Shown one piece after another: positions 24,304 through 34,406 of a DNA stretch of 64,000 nucleotides; positions within the stretch are counted from its first letter, which is position 1; each line of letters begins with the position of its first letter. Location: the NCBI RefSeq assembly GCF_016864235.1, contig NZ_CP045732.1:372001-436000 (forward strand), read 5' to 3'. The notes below the pieces were generated by a model. That model was given only the letters and a program-made list of their open reading frames with translations, had not been told where the DNA came from and searched no databases. A program made the position numbers and the translations under genes. This DNA is from Legionella sp. MW5194. Lineage in GTDB: Bacteria; Pseudomonadota; Gammaproteobacteria; Legionellales; Legionellaceae.

Positions 24304-27102
24304 ATGAGCAGTAACGACTTTCAGAATCAACTCGCTTCATCCTACCTGTCGGGTGGGAGTATGGCCTATGTGGATAGTCTGTACGAAGATTTTCTGAATG
24401 ATCCCAATTCAGTGCCGGCCGACTGGCGCGCTGTTTTCAGCACATTACCCCAGATTAATCATGTCGCTCAGGATACTCCTCACCGCGACATTCGTGATTA
24501 CTTTCTGATGAATGCTAACCGCAAACGCGCCCCGGTAGAAAACGCAGAGGCCAGCAAACAGTTCCAGGTTGCTCATTTAATCAATGCCTATCGTGCTCAC
24601 GGGCATCATGCCGCCAAGCTTGATCCGCTTGAAATGGCAGAGCGGGTTCAGGTACCCAGCCTGGAACTCAGTTACCATAAGTTATCCGATGCGGATTTAA
24701 ACCGCTCTTTTTATGCCGGCAAGAATTTTAATGGCACTGAAATGCCTCTGGCTGAAATTTATCAGGCCCTGCGCGCAACCTATTGCGGCAGCATTGGCAT
24801 TGAATACATCCATATCTCCAACATTGAGGAAACCGAATGGCTGCAGAGAAAGCTGGAAACCGTTCGCGGTCGCCCCAATTTTGACGCGGAAAAGAAACAG
24901 CAGATATTACGTGACCTGATTGCTGCGGATGGTCTGGAACGTTATCTGGGTACTCGTTATGTTGGACAGAAACGTTTTTCGCTGGAAGGCGGGGATGCGT
25001 TTATCCCGATGATGAAGGAAATTATTCGTAAGGGCGGCGCAGAAGGCGTTCAGGAAATTGTCATTGGCATGGCTCACCGCGGCCGTCTGAATGTCCTTGT
25101 GAATGTACTTGGAAAAGAGCCTGATCAATTATTCCAGGAATTTGAAGGCAAGCTCGGTTCGGCTGAGCGCTCAGGGGATGTAAAGTACCACATGGGTTTT
25201 TCATCCGACATTCGTACCGAAACCGGCGCCATTGTCCATCTGGCGTTGGCCTTTAACCCGTCGCATCTTGAAATTATCGGCCCCGTGGTGGAGGGGTCCG
25301 TGCGTTCACGTCTGGGACGCCGCCATGATCTTGAGAAAAAGGATAAAGTCGTGCCCGTCGTGGTTCATGGGGATGCGGCCTTCGCCGGGCAAGGCGTGGT
25401 CATGGAAACCTTTAACTTTTCCCAGGCACGCGGCTATTCCACCGGCGGTACCGTGCACATTGTCATCAATAACCAGATTGGCTTTACCACCAGCAATCCA
25501 CTGGATGCTCGTTCGACCCTTTATTGCACCGATGTGGCTAAAATGGTGCAGGCGCCGGTTATTCATGTCAATGGCGATGATCCCGAAGCCGTGGTGTTCG
25601 CGACGCAAATTGCAGTGGATTTCCGTATGACCTTCAAACGCGATGTGGTGATTGATTTGGTCTGCTATCGCCGCCACGGGCACAACGAAGCCGATGAACC
25701 GTCTGTGACTCAGCCCACGATGTATAAAAAAATCAAAAGCATGCGTCCCTTACGGGAAATCTATGCCGAGGAGCTGATTCAGGAAGGGTTAACGACAGCG
25801 GCTGAAGTTGACCGGTTAGCGGAAGAATACCGTAACCGTCTGGACAAAGGGCAGGCGGTCGTGGACACCGTTCAAGGGAATTATGATGGCAAAATGTCCA
25901 TTGATTGGACCCCTTATTTTAATGCCAGGTGGACCGATAAGGCGGATACCACCATCAGCGCCGCGATGCTTAAGACCCTGGCGAAAACACTGCATACTCT
26001 GCCTGACGGCTTTGAGTTGCACCCGGTGGTTAAACGGTTGCTTGCCGAGCGCGAAAAAATGGCGACCGGTGAACTGCCGATGAACTGGGGATTTGCTGAA
26101 ACCATGGCCTATGCGAGCCTGTTGCAGGAAGGTTATGGCGTCCGTTTATCCGGGCAGGACTGCGGCCGTGGTACTTTCGCTCATCGTCACGCGGTGTTGC
26201 ACGATATCCAAACCGGCAATACCTTCGTGCCTTTGGAGAAGGCTGCCACGAGCAAACCGTTTGTGGTTATCGATTCGGTGTTGTCTGAAGAGGCAGTCCT
26301 TGCGTTTGAATACGGCTATGCTTCCTCCGAACCCAATTCACTGGTGCTCTGGGAAGCGCAGTTTGGGGATTTTGCCAATGGCGCCCAGGTGGTGATTGAT
26401 CAATTCATCAGTTCCGGCGAGCAAAAATGGGGTCGTCTCTGCGGTCTGGTGATGCTATTACCGCATGGCTACGAAGGCCAGGGTCCCGAGCATTCCTCCG
26501 CACGTCTTGAACGCTACATGCAGCTTTGTGCGCAACAGAACATGCAGGTTTGCACACCAACGACACCTGCCCAGATTTTCCATCTCCTGCGTCGACAAAT
26601 GATTCGCAATTTCCGTAAGCCATTGATTGTTATGACACCAAAGAGCTTGCTGCGCCATAAATTGGCAGTATCACCGGTGGAGGATTTATTAAAAGGTAAA
26701 TTCCACGATGTGATTCCGGAAATCGATGCGCTGGATGCCGCTAAAGTCACGAAAGTCGTGTTATGCTGCGGAAAAGTTTATTATGATCTGTTGCAAAAGC
26801 GCCGTGACGAGCAGTTGAATCATATTGCCATTATTCGCATCGAGCAATTATACCCATTCCCGAAAAAGGAACTGGAGCAGGAACTGGCGAAATTCACCAA
26901 GGCGAAACAGGTTGTCTGGTGTCAGGAAGAACCGCAAAACCAGGGGGTTTGGTTCTCATCGCAACACAACATCATTGACTGTTTACGTCCGGATCAACAT
27001 TTAAGTTATGCCGGTCGAGGATTTGCCGCGGCCCCGGCCGTCGGAAGCCCACTGCTTCATGCGAAAGAGCAACAGGATCTGGTTAACCAGGCTCTGGCTT
27101 GA
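24304..27102 (+). CDS. sucA: 2-oxoglutarate dehydrogenase E1 component
   Basis: A 932-residue thiamine-diphosphate enzyme of the 2-oxoglutarate dehydrogenase complex. The N-terminal SYLSGGSMAYVDSLYEDFLNDPNSVP binds the core. Also visible are IVIGMAHRGRLNVLVNVLGK, FNPSHLEIIGPVVEGSVR, the ThDP motif from HGDAAFAGQG to INNQIGFTTSNP, and RRHGHNEADEPSVTQP. It decarboxylates 2-oxoglutarate and transfers succinyl to SucB. GGAG lies 10 bp before the ATG. It lies between sdhB and sucB in one long transcript. Confidence 0.96.
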   Translation: MSSNDFQNQLASSYLSGGSMAYVDSLYEDFLNDPNSVPADWRAVFSTLPQINHVAQDTPHRDIRDYFLMNANRKRAPVENAEASKQFQVAHLINAYRAHGHHAAKLDPLEMAERVQVPSLELSYHKLSDADLNRSFYAGKNFNGTEMPLAEIYQALRATYCGSIGIEYIHISNIEETEWLQRKLETVRGRPNFDAEKKQQILRDLIAADGLERYLGTRYVGQKRFSLEGGDAFIPMMKEIIRKGGAEGVQEIVIGMAHRGRLNVLVNVLGKEPDQLFQEFEGKLGSAERSGDVKYHMGFSSDIRTETGAIVHLALAFNPSHLEIIGPVVEGSVRSRLGRRHDLEKKDKVVPVVVHGDAAFAGQGVVMETFNFSQARGYSTGGTVHIVINNQIGFTTSNPLDARSTLYCTDVAKMVQAPVIHVNGDDPEAVVFATQIAVDFRMTFKRDVVIDLVCYRRHGHNEADEPSVTQPTMYKKIKSMRPLREIYAEELIQEGLTTAAEVDRLAEEYRNRLDKGQAVVDTVQGNYDGKMSIDWTPYFNARWTDKADTTISAAMLKTLAKTLHTLPDGFELHPVVKRLLAEREKMATGELPMNWGFAETMAYASLLQEGYGVRLSGQDCGRGTFAHRHAVLHDIQTGNTFVPLEKAATSKPFVVIDSVLSEEAVLAFEYGYASSEPNSLVLWEAQFGDFANGAQVVIDQFISSGEQKWGRLCGLVMLLPHGYEGQGPEHSSARLERYMQLCAQQNMQVCTPTTPAQIFHLLRRQMIRNFRKPLIVMTPKSLLRHKLAVSPVEDLLKGKFHDVIPEIDALDAAKVTKVVLCCGKVYYDLLQKRRDEQLNHIAIIRIEQLYPFPKKELEQELAKFTKAKQVVWCQEEPQNQGVWFSSQHNIIDCLRPDQHLSYAGRGFAAAPAVGSPLLHAKEQQDLVNQALA

Positions 27103-27139
27103 TAATGAATTACAATAAATAACCAAAGAAGGACTAACC

Positions 27140-28372
27140 ATGTCTATTGAAGTTAAAGTACCGGCTCTGCCCGAATCTGTGGCGGATGCCACCATTGCCG
27201 CCTGGCATAAGAAAGTGGGTGAAAAGGTGGCTCGTGATGAAAATCTGGTTGACCTGGAAACCGACAAAGTGGTTTTGGAAGTCCCGGCCCCAGCTGACGG
27301 CGTACTGACAGAAATCCTGTTTAAAGAAGGCGATACGGTCAACTCAGCGCAATTATTGGCCCGTATTGAGGCGGGTGGCACGGCGGCTTCTGCACCGGCG
27401 GAACACAAAACGGTAGCCGCCGCGCCAGAACAGGCACCAGTCAGTGCGCAGGTTCCTGCCCAAAGTCAGGGCACCAAGGCGACGGGGCCGGCCGTACGCC
27501 GCATGCTGGCTGAAAACAACCTGCAGCCAGAGCAGTTATCCGGTTCTGGTAAAGACGGGCGTTTGACGAAAGAAGATGTTGTCGCTTTTATTGAATCCAA
27601 CCGCGAAAAATCAGCCAGTGCAACTGCCGCGCCTGCCCGAAGCGAAACCGCTTCCCTGCCACCGATGGGTGCCCGTGAAGAACGCCGTGTTCCGATGACG
27701 CGCCTGCGTGCCAAAATTGCGGAACGCCTGGTCCAGGCTCAGCACAATGCGGCCATGCTGACGACCTTCAATGAAGTCAATCTTAAGGCTGTCATGGATT
27801 TGCGTGCACAATACAAAGATCTTTTTGAGAAAAAACACGGGGTAAAATTGGGCTTTATGTCCCTCTTTACCAAGGCTGTCGTTGAGTCATTGAAACGCTT
27901 CCCGGCTGTTAATGCGTCTATCGATGGCCAGGATATTGTTTATCACGGTTATTATGATGTCGGGATTGCCGTTTCGACGGATAAAGGCCTCGTGGTGCCC
28001 GTCGTTCGTGATGCTGATCAGCTCAGTCTGGCCGAGATTGAAAAAGTCATTGCGGACTCAGCCAGCCGTGCCCGTTTAGGCAAGCTTTCTTTAGAAGAAA
28101 TGCAGGGTGGTACCTTTACCATCACCAATGGCGGTGTTTTTGGTTCCCTGCTGGCTACACCCATCATTAATCCGCCGCAAACGGGTATTCTCGGCATGCA
28201 TAAAATTGAAGACCGGCCAGTGGTTGAAAAAGGGCAAATTGTTATTCGCCCGATGATGTATGTCGCCCTGTCTTACGACCACCGTCTGATTGATGGCCGC
28301 GAGTCGGTGCAGTTTTTGGTAAGCGTCAAGGAGTTGCTCGAAGATCCTGCCCGCTTGCTGCTCAATGTGTAA
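27140..28372 (+). CDS. sucB: 2-oxoglutarate dehydrogenase E2 (dihydrolipoyl succinyltransferase)
   Basis: A 410-residue E2: lipoyl domain (1-77) with the lipoyl lysine K43 in [10 protein letters not shown], an Ala/Pro-rich linker, the peripheral subunit-binding domain ([32 protein letters not shown]), a second linker, and the catalytic domain ending with [16 protein letters not shown], which holds the active-site histidine and aspartate. The E3 gene (lpd) is not in the window. AAGGA precedes the ATG. Confidence 0.96.
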   Translation: MSIEVKVPALPESVADATIAAWHKKVGEKVARDENLVDLETDKVVLEVPAPADGVLTEILFKEGDTVNSAQLLARIEAGGTAASAPAEHKTVAAAPEQAPVSAQVPAQSQGTKATGPAVRRMLAENNLQPEQLSGSGKDGRLTKEDVVAFIESNREKSASATAAPARSETASLPPMGAREERRVPMTRLRAKIAERLVQAQHNAAMLTTFNEVNLKAVMDLRAQYKDLFEKKHGVKLGFMSLFTKAVVESLKRFPAVNASIDGQDIVYHGYYDVGIAVSTDKGLVVPVVRDADQLSLAEIEKVIADSASRARLGKLSLEEMQGGTFTITNGGVFGSLLATPIINPPQTGILGMHKIEDRPVVEKGQIVIRPMMYVALSYDHRLIDGRESVQFLVSVKELLEDPARLLLNV

Positions 28373-28394
28373 CGATTGACATTTTAACCGCATA

Positions 28395-28421
28395 ACCCGG
28401 CTTGCCGGGTGTTGCTTTTTT
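28395..28421 (+). terminator. Terminator-like hairpin between sucB and sucC
   Basis: ACCCGG (28395-28400), loop CTTG, CCGGGT (28405-28410), followed by GTTGC and a run of six T. This is a short intrinsic-terminator-like structure inside the operon, ending only about 14 bp before the sucC start codon. It may set the ratio between sucAB and sucCD. Confidence 0.55.
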
Positions 28422-28434
28422 AAAGGTACTAACG

Positions 28435-29595
28435 ATGAATTTACATGAATACCAAGCCAAGCAGCTGTTTGCCCGCTATGGTCTGCCTGTTCCAAAGGGC
28501 CAGGTTGCCTACAGTGTTGACGAGGCAGTGAAAGCGGCTGAACAATTATCCACGCCCAAATGGGTGGTGAAAGCCCAGGTGCATGCCGGCGGACGCGGAA
28601 AAGCAGGCGGCGTAAAACTGGTATCCAGCAAAGAGGAACTGGCATCAGTCACCCAATCATTGTTAGGCACCCGCTTGGTCACTTACCAAACCGATGCCAA
28701 AGGCCAGCCGGTCAACGCGGTCCTGGTGGAAGAGACCTGCGACATTGGCCGTGAACTGTATCTCGGTGCCGTTGTGGATCGTTCCAGCCGGCGTGTGGTG
28801 TTTATGGCTTCCACAGAGGGTGGGGTGGAAATTGAAAAAGTGGCCCATGAAACGCCTGAGAAAATTTTTAAAGTCATCATGGATCCTTTAGTTGGTATTA
28901 TGCCTTTCCAATGCCGCGACATCGGATTTAAACTGGGTTTAAACGATGAGCAAATCAAGCAATTCACGCAGCTGATGATGGGGCTTGGCAAGATGTTTGT
29001 GGAATGCGACTTAAGCCTTCTGGAAATCAACCCGCTGGTGGTCACTCAAAGCGGACAAATCCTGTGCCTGGACGGTAAGATCAATATTGACGGCAATGCC
29101 CTCTACCGCCAGCCTGAACTGAAAAACATGCGAGATAAATCCCAGGAAGACGAGCGTGAAAATCGTGCGACCGATTGGGAGCTCAATTACATTCCGCTTG
29201 AGGGTTCTATTGGCTGTATGGTGAATGGCGCCGGTCTCGCCATGGCCACCATGGATGTGATTAAGCTGCATGGCGGTGAACCAGCCAACTTCCTCGATGT
29301 GGGTGGCGGTGCAACCAAAGAGCGTGTCAGCGAAGCCTTTAAAATCATCCTCTCAGATGAAAACGTCAAAGGCATTCTGGTGAATATCTTTGGCGGCATT
29401 GTGCGTTGCGATTTGATTGCCGAGGGTATCCTTGCGGCTGTAAAAGAAGTCGGCGTAAAAATCCCTGTGGTTGTCCGTCTGGAGGGCAATAATGCCCAGC
29501 TGGGTGCTGACATTCTGAACAAGAGTGGTTTAAACGTCATTGCGGCCAACAGTTTGACTGATGCTGCAAAGAAAATCGTTGCGGCAGTCGCGTAA
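28435..29595 (+). CDS. sucC: Succinyl-CoA synthetase (ADP-forming) beta subunit
   Basis: A 386-residue ATP-grasp subunit: [56 protein letters not shown] and VDGNG-type [33 protein letters not shown]. It joins SucD to make ATP from succinyl-CoA. AAAGG lies 9 bp before the ATG at 28435, giving the family length (E. coli 388). A terminator-like hairpin precedes it. Confidence 0.96.
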   Translation: MNLHEYQAKQLFARYGLPVPKGQVAYSVDEAVKAAEQLSTPKWVVKAQVHAGGRGKAGGVKLVSSKEELASVTQSLLGTRLVTYQTDAKGQPVNAVLVEETCDIGRELYLGAVVDRSSRRVVFMASTEGGVEIEKVAHETPEKIFKVIMDPLVGIMPFQCRDIGFKLGLNDEQIKQFTQLMMGLGKMFVECDLSLLEINPLVVTQSGQILCLDGKINIDGNALYRQPELKNMRDKSQEDERENRATDWELNYIPLEGSIGCMVNGAGLAMATMDVIKLHGGEPANFLDVGGGATKERVSEAFKIILSDENVKGILVNIFGGIVRCDLIAEGILAAVKEVGVKIPVVVRLEGNNAQLGADILNKSGLNVIAANSLTDAAKKIVAAVA

Positions 29596-29606
29596 TTACC
29601 AGAAAG

Positions 29607-29624
29607 GGGGCGCATGAGCGCTCC
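29607..29624. other. Hairpin between sucC and sucD
   Basis: GGGGCGC (29607-29613), loop ATGA, GCGCTCC (29618-29624), one G-T pair. No T-run follows, so this is likely an RNA stability element rather than a terminator. Confidence 0.45.
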
Positions 29625-29644
29625 AAACTAAATTGAGGTTAGCA

Positions 29645-30520
29645 ATGAGCGTATTAGTTAATAAACACACCAAAGTCATTTGCCAGGGTTTTACTGGTAA
29701 ACAAGGCACTTATCATTCGGAACAGGCGATTGCTTATGGTACGCGCATGGTCGGTGGCGTGACCCCCGGCAAAGGCGGTCAGACGCATTTGAATTTACCG
29801 GTTTTCAATACTGTTCGCGAAGCAGTGGAAGAAACGGGCGCGGATGCCAGCGTGATTTATGTTCCCGCTGCATTCTGCAAGGATTCCATCCTGGAAGCGG
29901 CCGACGCGGGCATTCAACTGATTGTCTGTATTACTGAAGGTGTTCCCGTTCTGGACATGCTTGACGTCAAAGTGTATCTGGAAAACAATACCACGGCCCG
30001 CCTGATTGGCCCCAATTGCCCCGGTATTATTACCCCTGGCGAATGCAAGATTGGGATTATGCCAGGTTCCATTCACCTGCCCGGCAAAGTAGGGATTGTC
30101 TCGCGATCCGGTACGCTGACGTATGAAGCAGTCAAGCAGACAACGGACAAAGGCTTTGGCCAAAGCACCTGCATCGGTATTGGTGGTGATCCTATTCCCG
30201 GCACCAATTTCATTGATGCACTGACTTTATTCGAACAGGATCCACAAACGGAAGCGATCATCATGGTTGGCGAAATTGGCGGCTCGGCAGAAGAAGAGGC
30301 GGCTGAATTCATTAAATCCAATGTGAAAAAGCCTGTTGTTTCCTACATTGCGGGTGTGACGGCTCCAGCGGGTAAACGCATGGGGCATGCCGGCGCCATC
30401 ATTTCCGGTGGTAAAGGGACTGCGGCAGAGAAATTCGCTGCTCTTGAAGCGGCTGGTGTCCGTACCGTGCATTCTCCGGCTGATCTTGGCGATGCCATCG
30501 CCGAAGTCACCGGCTGGTAA
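29645..30520 (+). CDS. sucD: Succinyl-CoA synthetase alpha subunit
   Basis: A 291-residue CoA-binding subunit: [59 protein letters not shown], and the phosphohistidine loop [22 protein letters not shown] lies 6 bp before the ATG at 29645. It ends the sdh-suc block and is followed by a strong hairpin terminator. Confidence 0.97.
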   Translation: MSVLVNKHTKVICQGFTGKQGTYHSEQAIAYGTRMVGGVTPGKGGQTHLNLPVFNTVREAVEETGADASVIYVPAAFCKDSILEAADAGIQLIVCITEGVPVLDMLDVKVYLENNTTARLIGPNCPGIITPGECKIGIMPGSIHLPGKVGIVSRSGTLTYEAVKQTTDKGFGQSTCIGIGGDPIPGTNFIDALTLFEQDPQTEAIIMVGEIGGSAEEEAAEFIKSNVKKPVVSYIAGVTAPAGKRMGHAGAIISGGKGTAAEKFAALEAAGVRTVHSPADLGDAIAEVTGW

Positions 30521-30527
30521 TTATGCT

Positions 30528-30565
30528 AACCCTGATTAGCCAAGGCTTATCAGGGTTATTTCTTC
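30528..30565 (+). terminator. Terminator after sucD
   Basis: AACCCTGAT (30528-30536) pairs with ATCAGGGTT (30549-30557); inside it AGCC pairs with GGCT, so the stem is nearly continuous. ATTTCTTC follows. It also lies at the 3' end of the convergent deformylase gene. Confidence 0.65.
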
Positions 30566-31173
30566 GCTTTTCTATTCATTAATTCATCAAACAATGGGCG
30601 CTTGGATTCAGGCAACTCGGCACGGCGCAAAGCTCGCATGGCTTCCTGACTCCCCTGCACACAATCAGGCGTGAGTCGATCGATAATCAGGATGCCATTG
30701 AGATGATCAATTTCATGTTGCAAAACCCGGGCGTAGAAACCGCTCTCCTGTTGGCGGTGAAACTTCCCCTCTTCATCATAATAGGTGACGGTGATTTGCT
30801 GAAAACGAGGCACCTTGCCGGCTTTATCCGCGACGGAATAACAGCCTTCAAAATCAGCCTTAAGGGGTAAACCGGCGACTCCCTCATAGCTGGGGTTAAT
30901 CATAATATGCATAGGGTAATGTTTAACCTCCTCGCGTAACAGGGCCGCGCTCTCTGGAATATAGACGGCAATAATCCGCCTGGATTGGTTGACTTGCGGG
31001 GCGGCAAGGCCGACCCCCTCCAGGGCATGAAGCGTCGCTTTCATTGCCGCGATCAATTGTTTGTCGTCGGCACTTAAAGGGAATGGCACCGACTTGGCCG
31101 GTGTTTTGAGAACCTGCTGGTGTTCCCGTTGTTCAATGTGGATGAGACTGAGGGAGTAAGCCGGGTTGTTCAT
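30556..31173 (-). CDS. def: Peptide deformylase (second-type)
   Basis: About 205 residues with the three deformylase motifs: GVGLAAPQVN (motif 1), EGCYSV (motif 2, usually EGCLS, with the metal cysteine) and LQHEIDHLNGIL (motif 3, HExxH). It removes the N-formyl group from new proteins. The start at 31173 is chosen because AGGA lies 6 bp before it. An upstream ATG at 31209 adds 12 hydrophobic residues that mimic a signal peptide but has no ribosome-binding site. No fmt gene is adjacent, unlike the usual housekeeping copy, so this may be an extra deformylase. Confidence 0.88.
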   Translation of the reverse strand: MNNPAYSLSLIHIEQREHQQVLKTPAKSVPFPLSADDKQLIAAMKATLHALEGVGLAAPQVNQSRRIIAVYIPESAALLREEVKHYPMHIMINPSYEGVAGLPLKADFEGCYSVADKAGKVPRFQQITVTYYDEEGKFHRQQESGFYARVLQHEIDHLNGILIIDRLTPDCVQGSQEAMRALRRAELPESKRPLFDELMNRKAKK

Positions 31174-31269
31174 AAGGAATCCTGCTGCAAGCCAAGTGAT
31201 AAATTTCATTCAATTAAATCAAAGCGTTGATTAAATAACCAATTTTTGTGGAAAAGCTAAACAATATGA

Positions 31270-31298
31270 TTGTTCACTATCTAGCATTTCCATATAAT
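31270..31298 (+). promoter_or_regulatory. Sigma-70 promoter for the gene at 31341
   Basis: TTGTTC (31270-31275), 17-bp spacer, perfect TATAAT (31293-31298), about 42 bp before the ATG. Confidence 0.65.
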
Positions 31299-31340
31299 GC
31301 CTATTCCCCATTTTAACAATAACAATAAAAAGGTAAAACA

Positions 31341-31727
31341 ATGAAAAAATGGATGTTAATGGTGGCAGGCAGTGTGTTCATGGCCAATGCTCAGGCAAAT
31401 GAAGGGCTTTGTGGTTACAAGGATTATTTCCATTTGAGCAATAAGGCACACCCGGCCATTTATATTGTTAGCGGGTACAGTGATCAGGATCTGAATTTAC
31501 AACTGGTCGGTCCACGCAGCTTTGTTATTCGTGATACCCCCCAATGCCGTTCTGGCTATGCGCATGTCACGGTGGCATATGATGTAGCCAATTGGTGCGT
31601 CCTTGACATTAAGGATGGTCCTTACATGCAGCACCCTTCCATTAGCGCCTCCTGCCATGGCATTCACTACCTTGGTTTGGATTATGACGGTATTGGCAGT
31701 TATTCCTACACCATTAAACTGGATTAA
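31341..31727 (+). CDS. Small secreted protein, 128 residues
   Basis: Unrecognised. It has a signal peptide (MKKWMLMVAGSVFMANAQA, cleavage near residue 19) and a mature part of about 109 residues with five cysteines, rich in tyrosine and aromatic residues, ending SYSYTIKLD. The strand-like pattern suggests a small beta-rich, disulfide-bonded periplasmic or type II-secreted protein. It has its own strong promoter and AAAAAGG before the ATG. No operon partner. Confidence 0.65.
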   Translation: MKKWMLMVAGSVFMANAQANEGLCGYKDYFHLSNKAHPAIYIVSGYSDQDLNLQLVGPRSFVIRDTPQCRSGYAHVTVAYDVANWCVLDIKDGPYMQHPSISASCHGIHYLGLDYDGIGSYSYTIKLD

Positions 31728-31734
31728 CCGGAGT

Positions 31735-31756
31735 GGGCGCGAGACCTTTCGCGCCC
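31735..31756. terminator. Hairpin between convergent genes
   Basis: GGGCGCGA (31735-31742), 6-nt loop, TCGCGCCC (31749-31756). It sits in the 36-bp gap between convergent genes and may end transcription from both sides, although no T-run follows. Confidence 0.45.
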
Positions 31757-31763
31757 GAAGCTG

Positions 31764-33026
31764 TCAGGCAGGTGCCAGAGCGCTGCTTGTTTGTTTACGA
31801 AAGCGCCATTGCAGCGTGCCTGTCAGCAAAGCCCCCACGAAAGCGCCGCAGGGAATGACTTTCAACGCCAGAAGGTAACTCGTCAGGGGATAGACCTGCA
31901 CGCCCTCGACTGAGAAAGTACCCGTCCAGTTCATTTCCATGACGTTACCAATTAAGGTATGAAAGAAAGAGCCGCCCAGCATATTAACGCAATTCAGGAA
32001 GGCCACCGTCACGCTTAAAAGTTCCGGCTGAACGAGCCTGGCGCCAGCCGCAAAAACGAGAACCTGATAGCAGCAGAGAAGACCGATGATAAAAAACAAC
32101 AGGATAAACGCGACTTTGTGGTAGGAAGGGTGTGAAAGCAGCACGAAGAAAACAGCCGCCATACCAAGCCCGCACAGACTGATCACAGGGTAAAGACCCA
32201 TTTTTTTACTGGCGAAAGACAACAGCGGACCGCCAAATAACATGCCGACAAACAAAAACGAAATGACCAGCGCTGCCTCGCTTTTGGGGATAGTATAGGC
32301 TGTCATCAGGTAAGGGACGCCCCAAACATCGGCAAAGCCTTCCAGCGAACCAACCATTAATGCATTGGCAATGGCCAATACCCAAATGGATGGTGAGGAA
32401 AGAAGGGTTTTGAACTTCTTTAAACTGAAGCCACTTGTCCCCGTGGCCATCGATTGTGGTGGCGTACGAAGAAACACACTGACGGCGAGGCCTAAAACCA
32501 CAGCCAGCAATGCGAGAACAAGCGCCAGCGCATGCCAATCGTAATAAAGTGCAAGAAGGCTTATCGGCTTACCGCCATAAATGGCGCCTAATAAACCCAG
32601 GCTGAAAGAAAACCCCACCATGCGTGCATAGTGTGCCTCAGGAAACCAGTCGGAGATCACTTTGCAAACACCAAGGAAACCCACGGCCGAGCCTGCACCG
32701 ATTAAAAAACGGCTGAGACAGGCAATCAGCCAGTGATGAGTAAGGGTAAACATCAGCGTGCCCGCACTGCAGAGTAAAGCAAAAAACAAAATCACCCGTC
32801 GTGCGCCATAGCGATCAAGCAGAACAGCCACAGGAATCTGCATGCCAGCGTAACCGTAGTAATAAAAAGCGGCCAGTAGCCCGAACTGACTGGCATCAAT
32901 GGTCAGCTGCTGCATAATTCCCTGCATCATTAATCCAGGCCAGAGGCGGAGAATAAACTGATAAGCAAAAAAGACCACGGGGAAAAACCACATGACAAAG
33001 GGTAAATGGCGTTGTGAACGAAACAT
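31764..33026 (-). CDS. MFS transporter (Legionella phagosomal-transporter-like)
   Basis: A 420-residue protein with 12 membrane helices. The N-terminus WFFPVVFFAYQFILRLWPGLMMQGIMQQLTIDASQFGLLAAFYYYGYAGMQIPVAVLLDRYGARRVI contains the MFS motif A (D-R-Y-G-x-R-R). This helix-1/2 style is shared with the Pht family that Legionella uses to import amino acids and nucleosides in the vacuole; the substrate is not readable. GAGG lies before the ATG. It is a monocistronic gene. Confidence 0.8.
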   Translation of the reverse strand: MFRSQRHLPFVMWFFPVVFFAYQFILRLWPGLMMQGIMQQLTIDASQFGLLAAFYYYGYAGMQIPVAVLLDRYGARRVILFFALLCSAGTLMFTLTHHWLIACLSRFLIGAGSAVGFLGVCKVISDWFPEAHYARMVGFSFSLGLLGAIYGGKPISLLALYYDWHALALVLALLAVVLGLAVSVFLRTPPQSMATGTSGFSLKKFKTLLSSPSIWVLAIANALMVGSLEGFADVWGVPYLMTAYTIPKSEAALVISFLFVGMLFGGPLLSFASKKMGLYPVISLCGLGMAAVFFVLLSHPSYHKVAFILLFFIIGLLCCYQVLVFAAGARLVQPELLSVTVAFLNCVNMLGGSFFHTLIGNVMEMNWTGTFSVEGVQVYPLTSYLLALKVIPCGAFVGALLTGTLQWRFRKQTSSALAPA

Positions 33027-33324
33027 ACTGTCCTCACTTGAAAGCGGGTTAAAACGAAAGGCAAAAAAATGGGTGAGGAAGGTAATCGGCTTTTCAGCCG
33101 ATAATAATTGAACAGGGTATGTGGATGGAGCAGAGGAACAAATTCATGGGTTAAAATCAAACGAAGCCATTCATTGACGTTACATTATTTTTTCATCAAT
33201 GACAATCGCTGAACAGAAAGTATTTTAATTTTACCTTGCTCCAATCAATTTCAGATAGTCTATTGTTAATAGGTGACTTCTGTCGCTATAGTTTCAATCC
33301 ACAGGACAAGCAGGAGGACAAGTG
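33027..33324. other. 298-bp divergent intergenic region
   Basis: It separates the MFS gene from the secreted peptidase gene. Apart from the promoter at 33263-33292 I see only AT-rich DNA and no coding frame worth reporting. Confidence 0.5.
33263..33292 (+). promoter_or_regulatory. Sigma-70 promoter for the papain-like peptidase gene
   Basis: TTGTTA (33263-33268), 18-bp spacer, TATAGT (33287-33292), about 33 bp before the ATG. Confidence 0.5.
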
Positions 33325-34380
33325 ATGAAAAAAGGAATTTTATGGATTATCAGTTTACTCTTATCGGCCTCAGTTGGGGCAAAGCCGTTTGAAATTGTAG
33401 GCCAGATTCCTGTTCTTATCAGTGATGAAACCGAGAACGGATTGCAGCAATCCCGGGTTGTGCTTGTGCAGAACGTGCAGCTATCCAGGGAAGCTCAGGC
33501 GGTGCTTAGCGAGCGGGTGCAGGAGATAAGCGATACGGTCAGTGACGAGGCGTCGCTGCTTCCCACAGGCCTGCCGGCAAAACTGGATTTAGGGATGAAT
33601 AAAACGCCGGTACTGAATCAGGGCGTGCACGGCACCTGCGTAACCTTTGCCGTGACGGCCGCCCTGGATGCCTTGTTGGCTAAAGGGGATTACATCAGTC
33701 AATTATGCAGCCTGGAGTTAGGCACTTACCTCCTGAATAAAAAACAAATCCCTTACAGCGGTTGGGACGGCTCCTTTGGCAAAATTGTCTTAAACCAGCT
33801 TGACCAGTACGGCATTATTACCACCAGCCATCAACGCAGCAAGGGCTGTGCCGGTGTGAAGCGTTACCCGGCGGATAATGAAAAAAACCAGGGTAAGGCC
33901 ATGTCAGTGAGTGAGTACAGCGCCAATGCCCTGGCTATTAATGACCAAATGGCCTGGGAGAGTCTGGTGGACATTGATGATGTCTTCACTGTCAATCACA
34001 ATCCGGCTCAGGTTTTACAAGCGATTAAAAAAAGTTTAAGTGAGGGGCATCGGTTGACCTTTGGCGTTCTGCTGGATGTGGAATTAAACCATGCCGGGGC
34101 CATGGGCAAATACGCCAAGGCGTTTGACTCCTGGATGCTCACTCCTGAAATTATCCGTCATGCCCGGCAGGGACGAGTGAATGGCGGGCATGAAATGATT
34201 ATCATTGGCTATGATGACACGGCGTTGATTAGGGATAATTTTGGCCACGTCAGCAAAGGCATGTTAATCTTGCGTAATTCCTGGGGTAGTAACAGTGGCA
34301 ACCGTGGCAATTATTACATGTCTTACGACTACTTCAAGGCATTGAGTGATGAGGTGCAAATCATCAAGCCCAAGGTTTAA
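33325..34380 (+). CDS. Secreted papain-like cysteine peptidase (C1 family)
   Basis: A 351-residue protein with a signal peptide (cleavage near residue 19), an 80-residue pro-like segment, and a papain fold. The oxyanion glutamine is Q99 and the nucleophile C105 in VLNQGVHGTCVTFAV; the histidine is H289 in NGGHEMIIIGYDD; the asparagine is N318 in LRNSWGSNSGNRGNYYM. All catalytic residues are present, so it should be active, probably in the periplasm or after type II secretion. AGGAGG lies 7 bp before the ATG; a GTG three bases earlier is possible. The cbpA gene starts 27 bp downstream. Confidence 0.85.
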   Translation: MKKGILWIISLLLSASVGAKPFEIVGQIPVLISDETENGLQQSRVVLVQNVQLSREAQAVLSERVQEISDTVSDEASLLPTGLPAKLDLGMNKTPVLNQGVHGTCVTFAVTAALDALLAKGDYISQLCSLELGTYLLNKKQIPYSGWDGSFGKIVLNQLDQYGIITTSHQRSKGCAGVKRYPADNEKNQGKAMSVSEYSANALAINDQMAWESLVDIDDVFTVNHNPAQVLQAIKKSLSEGHRLTFGVLLDVELNHAGAMGKYAKAFDSWMLTPEIIRHARQGRVNGGHEMIIIGYDDTALIRDNFGHVSKGMLILRNSWGSNSGNRGNYYMSYDYFKALSDEVQIIKPKV

Positions 34381-34406
34381 TGTGACGACGATGAGAAAAA
34401 AAACGC

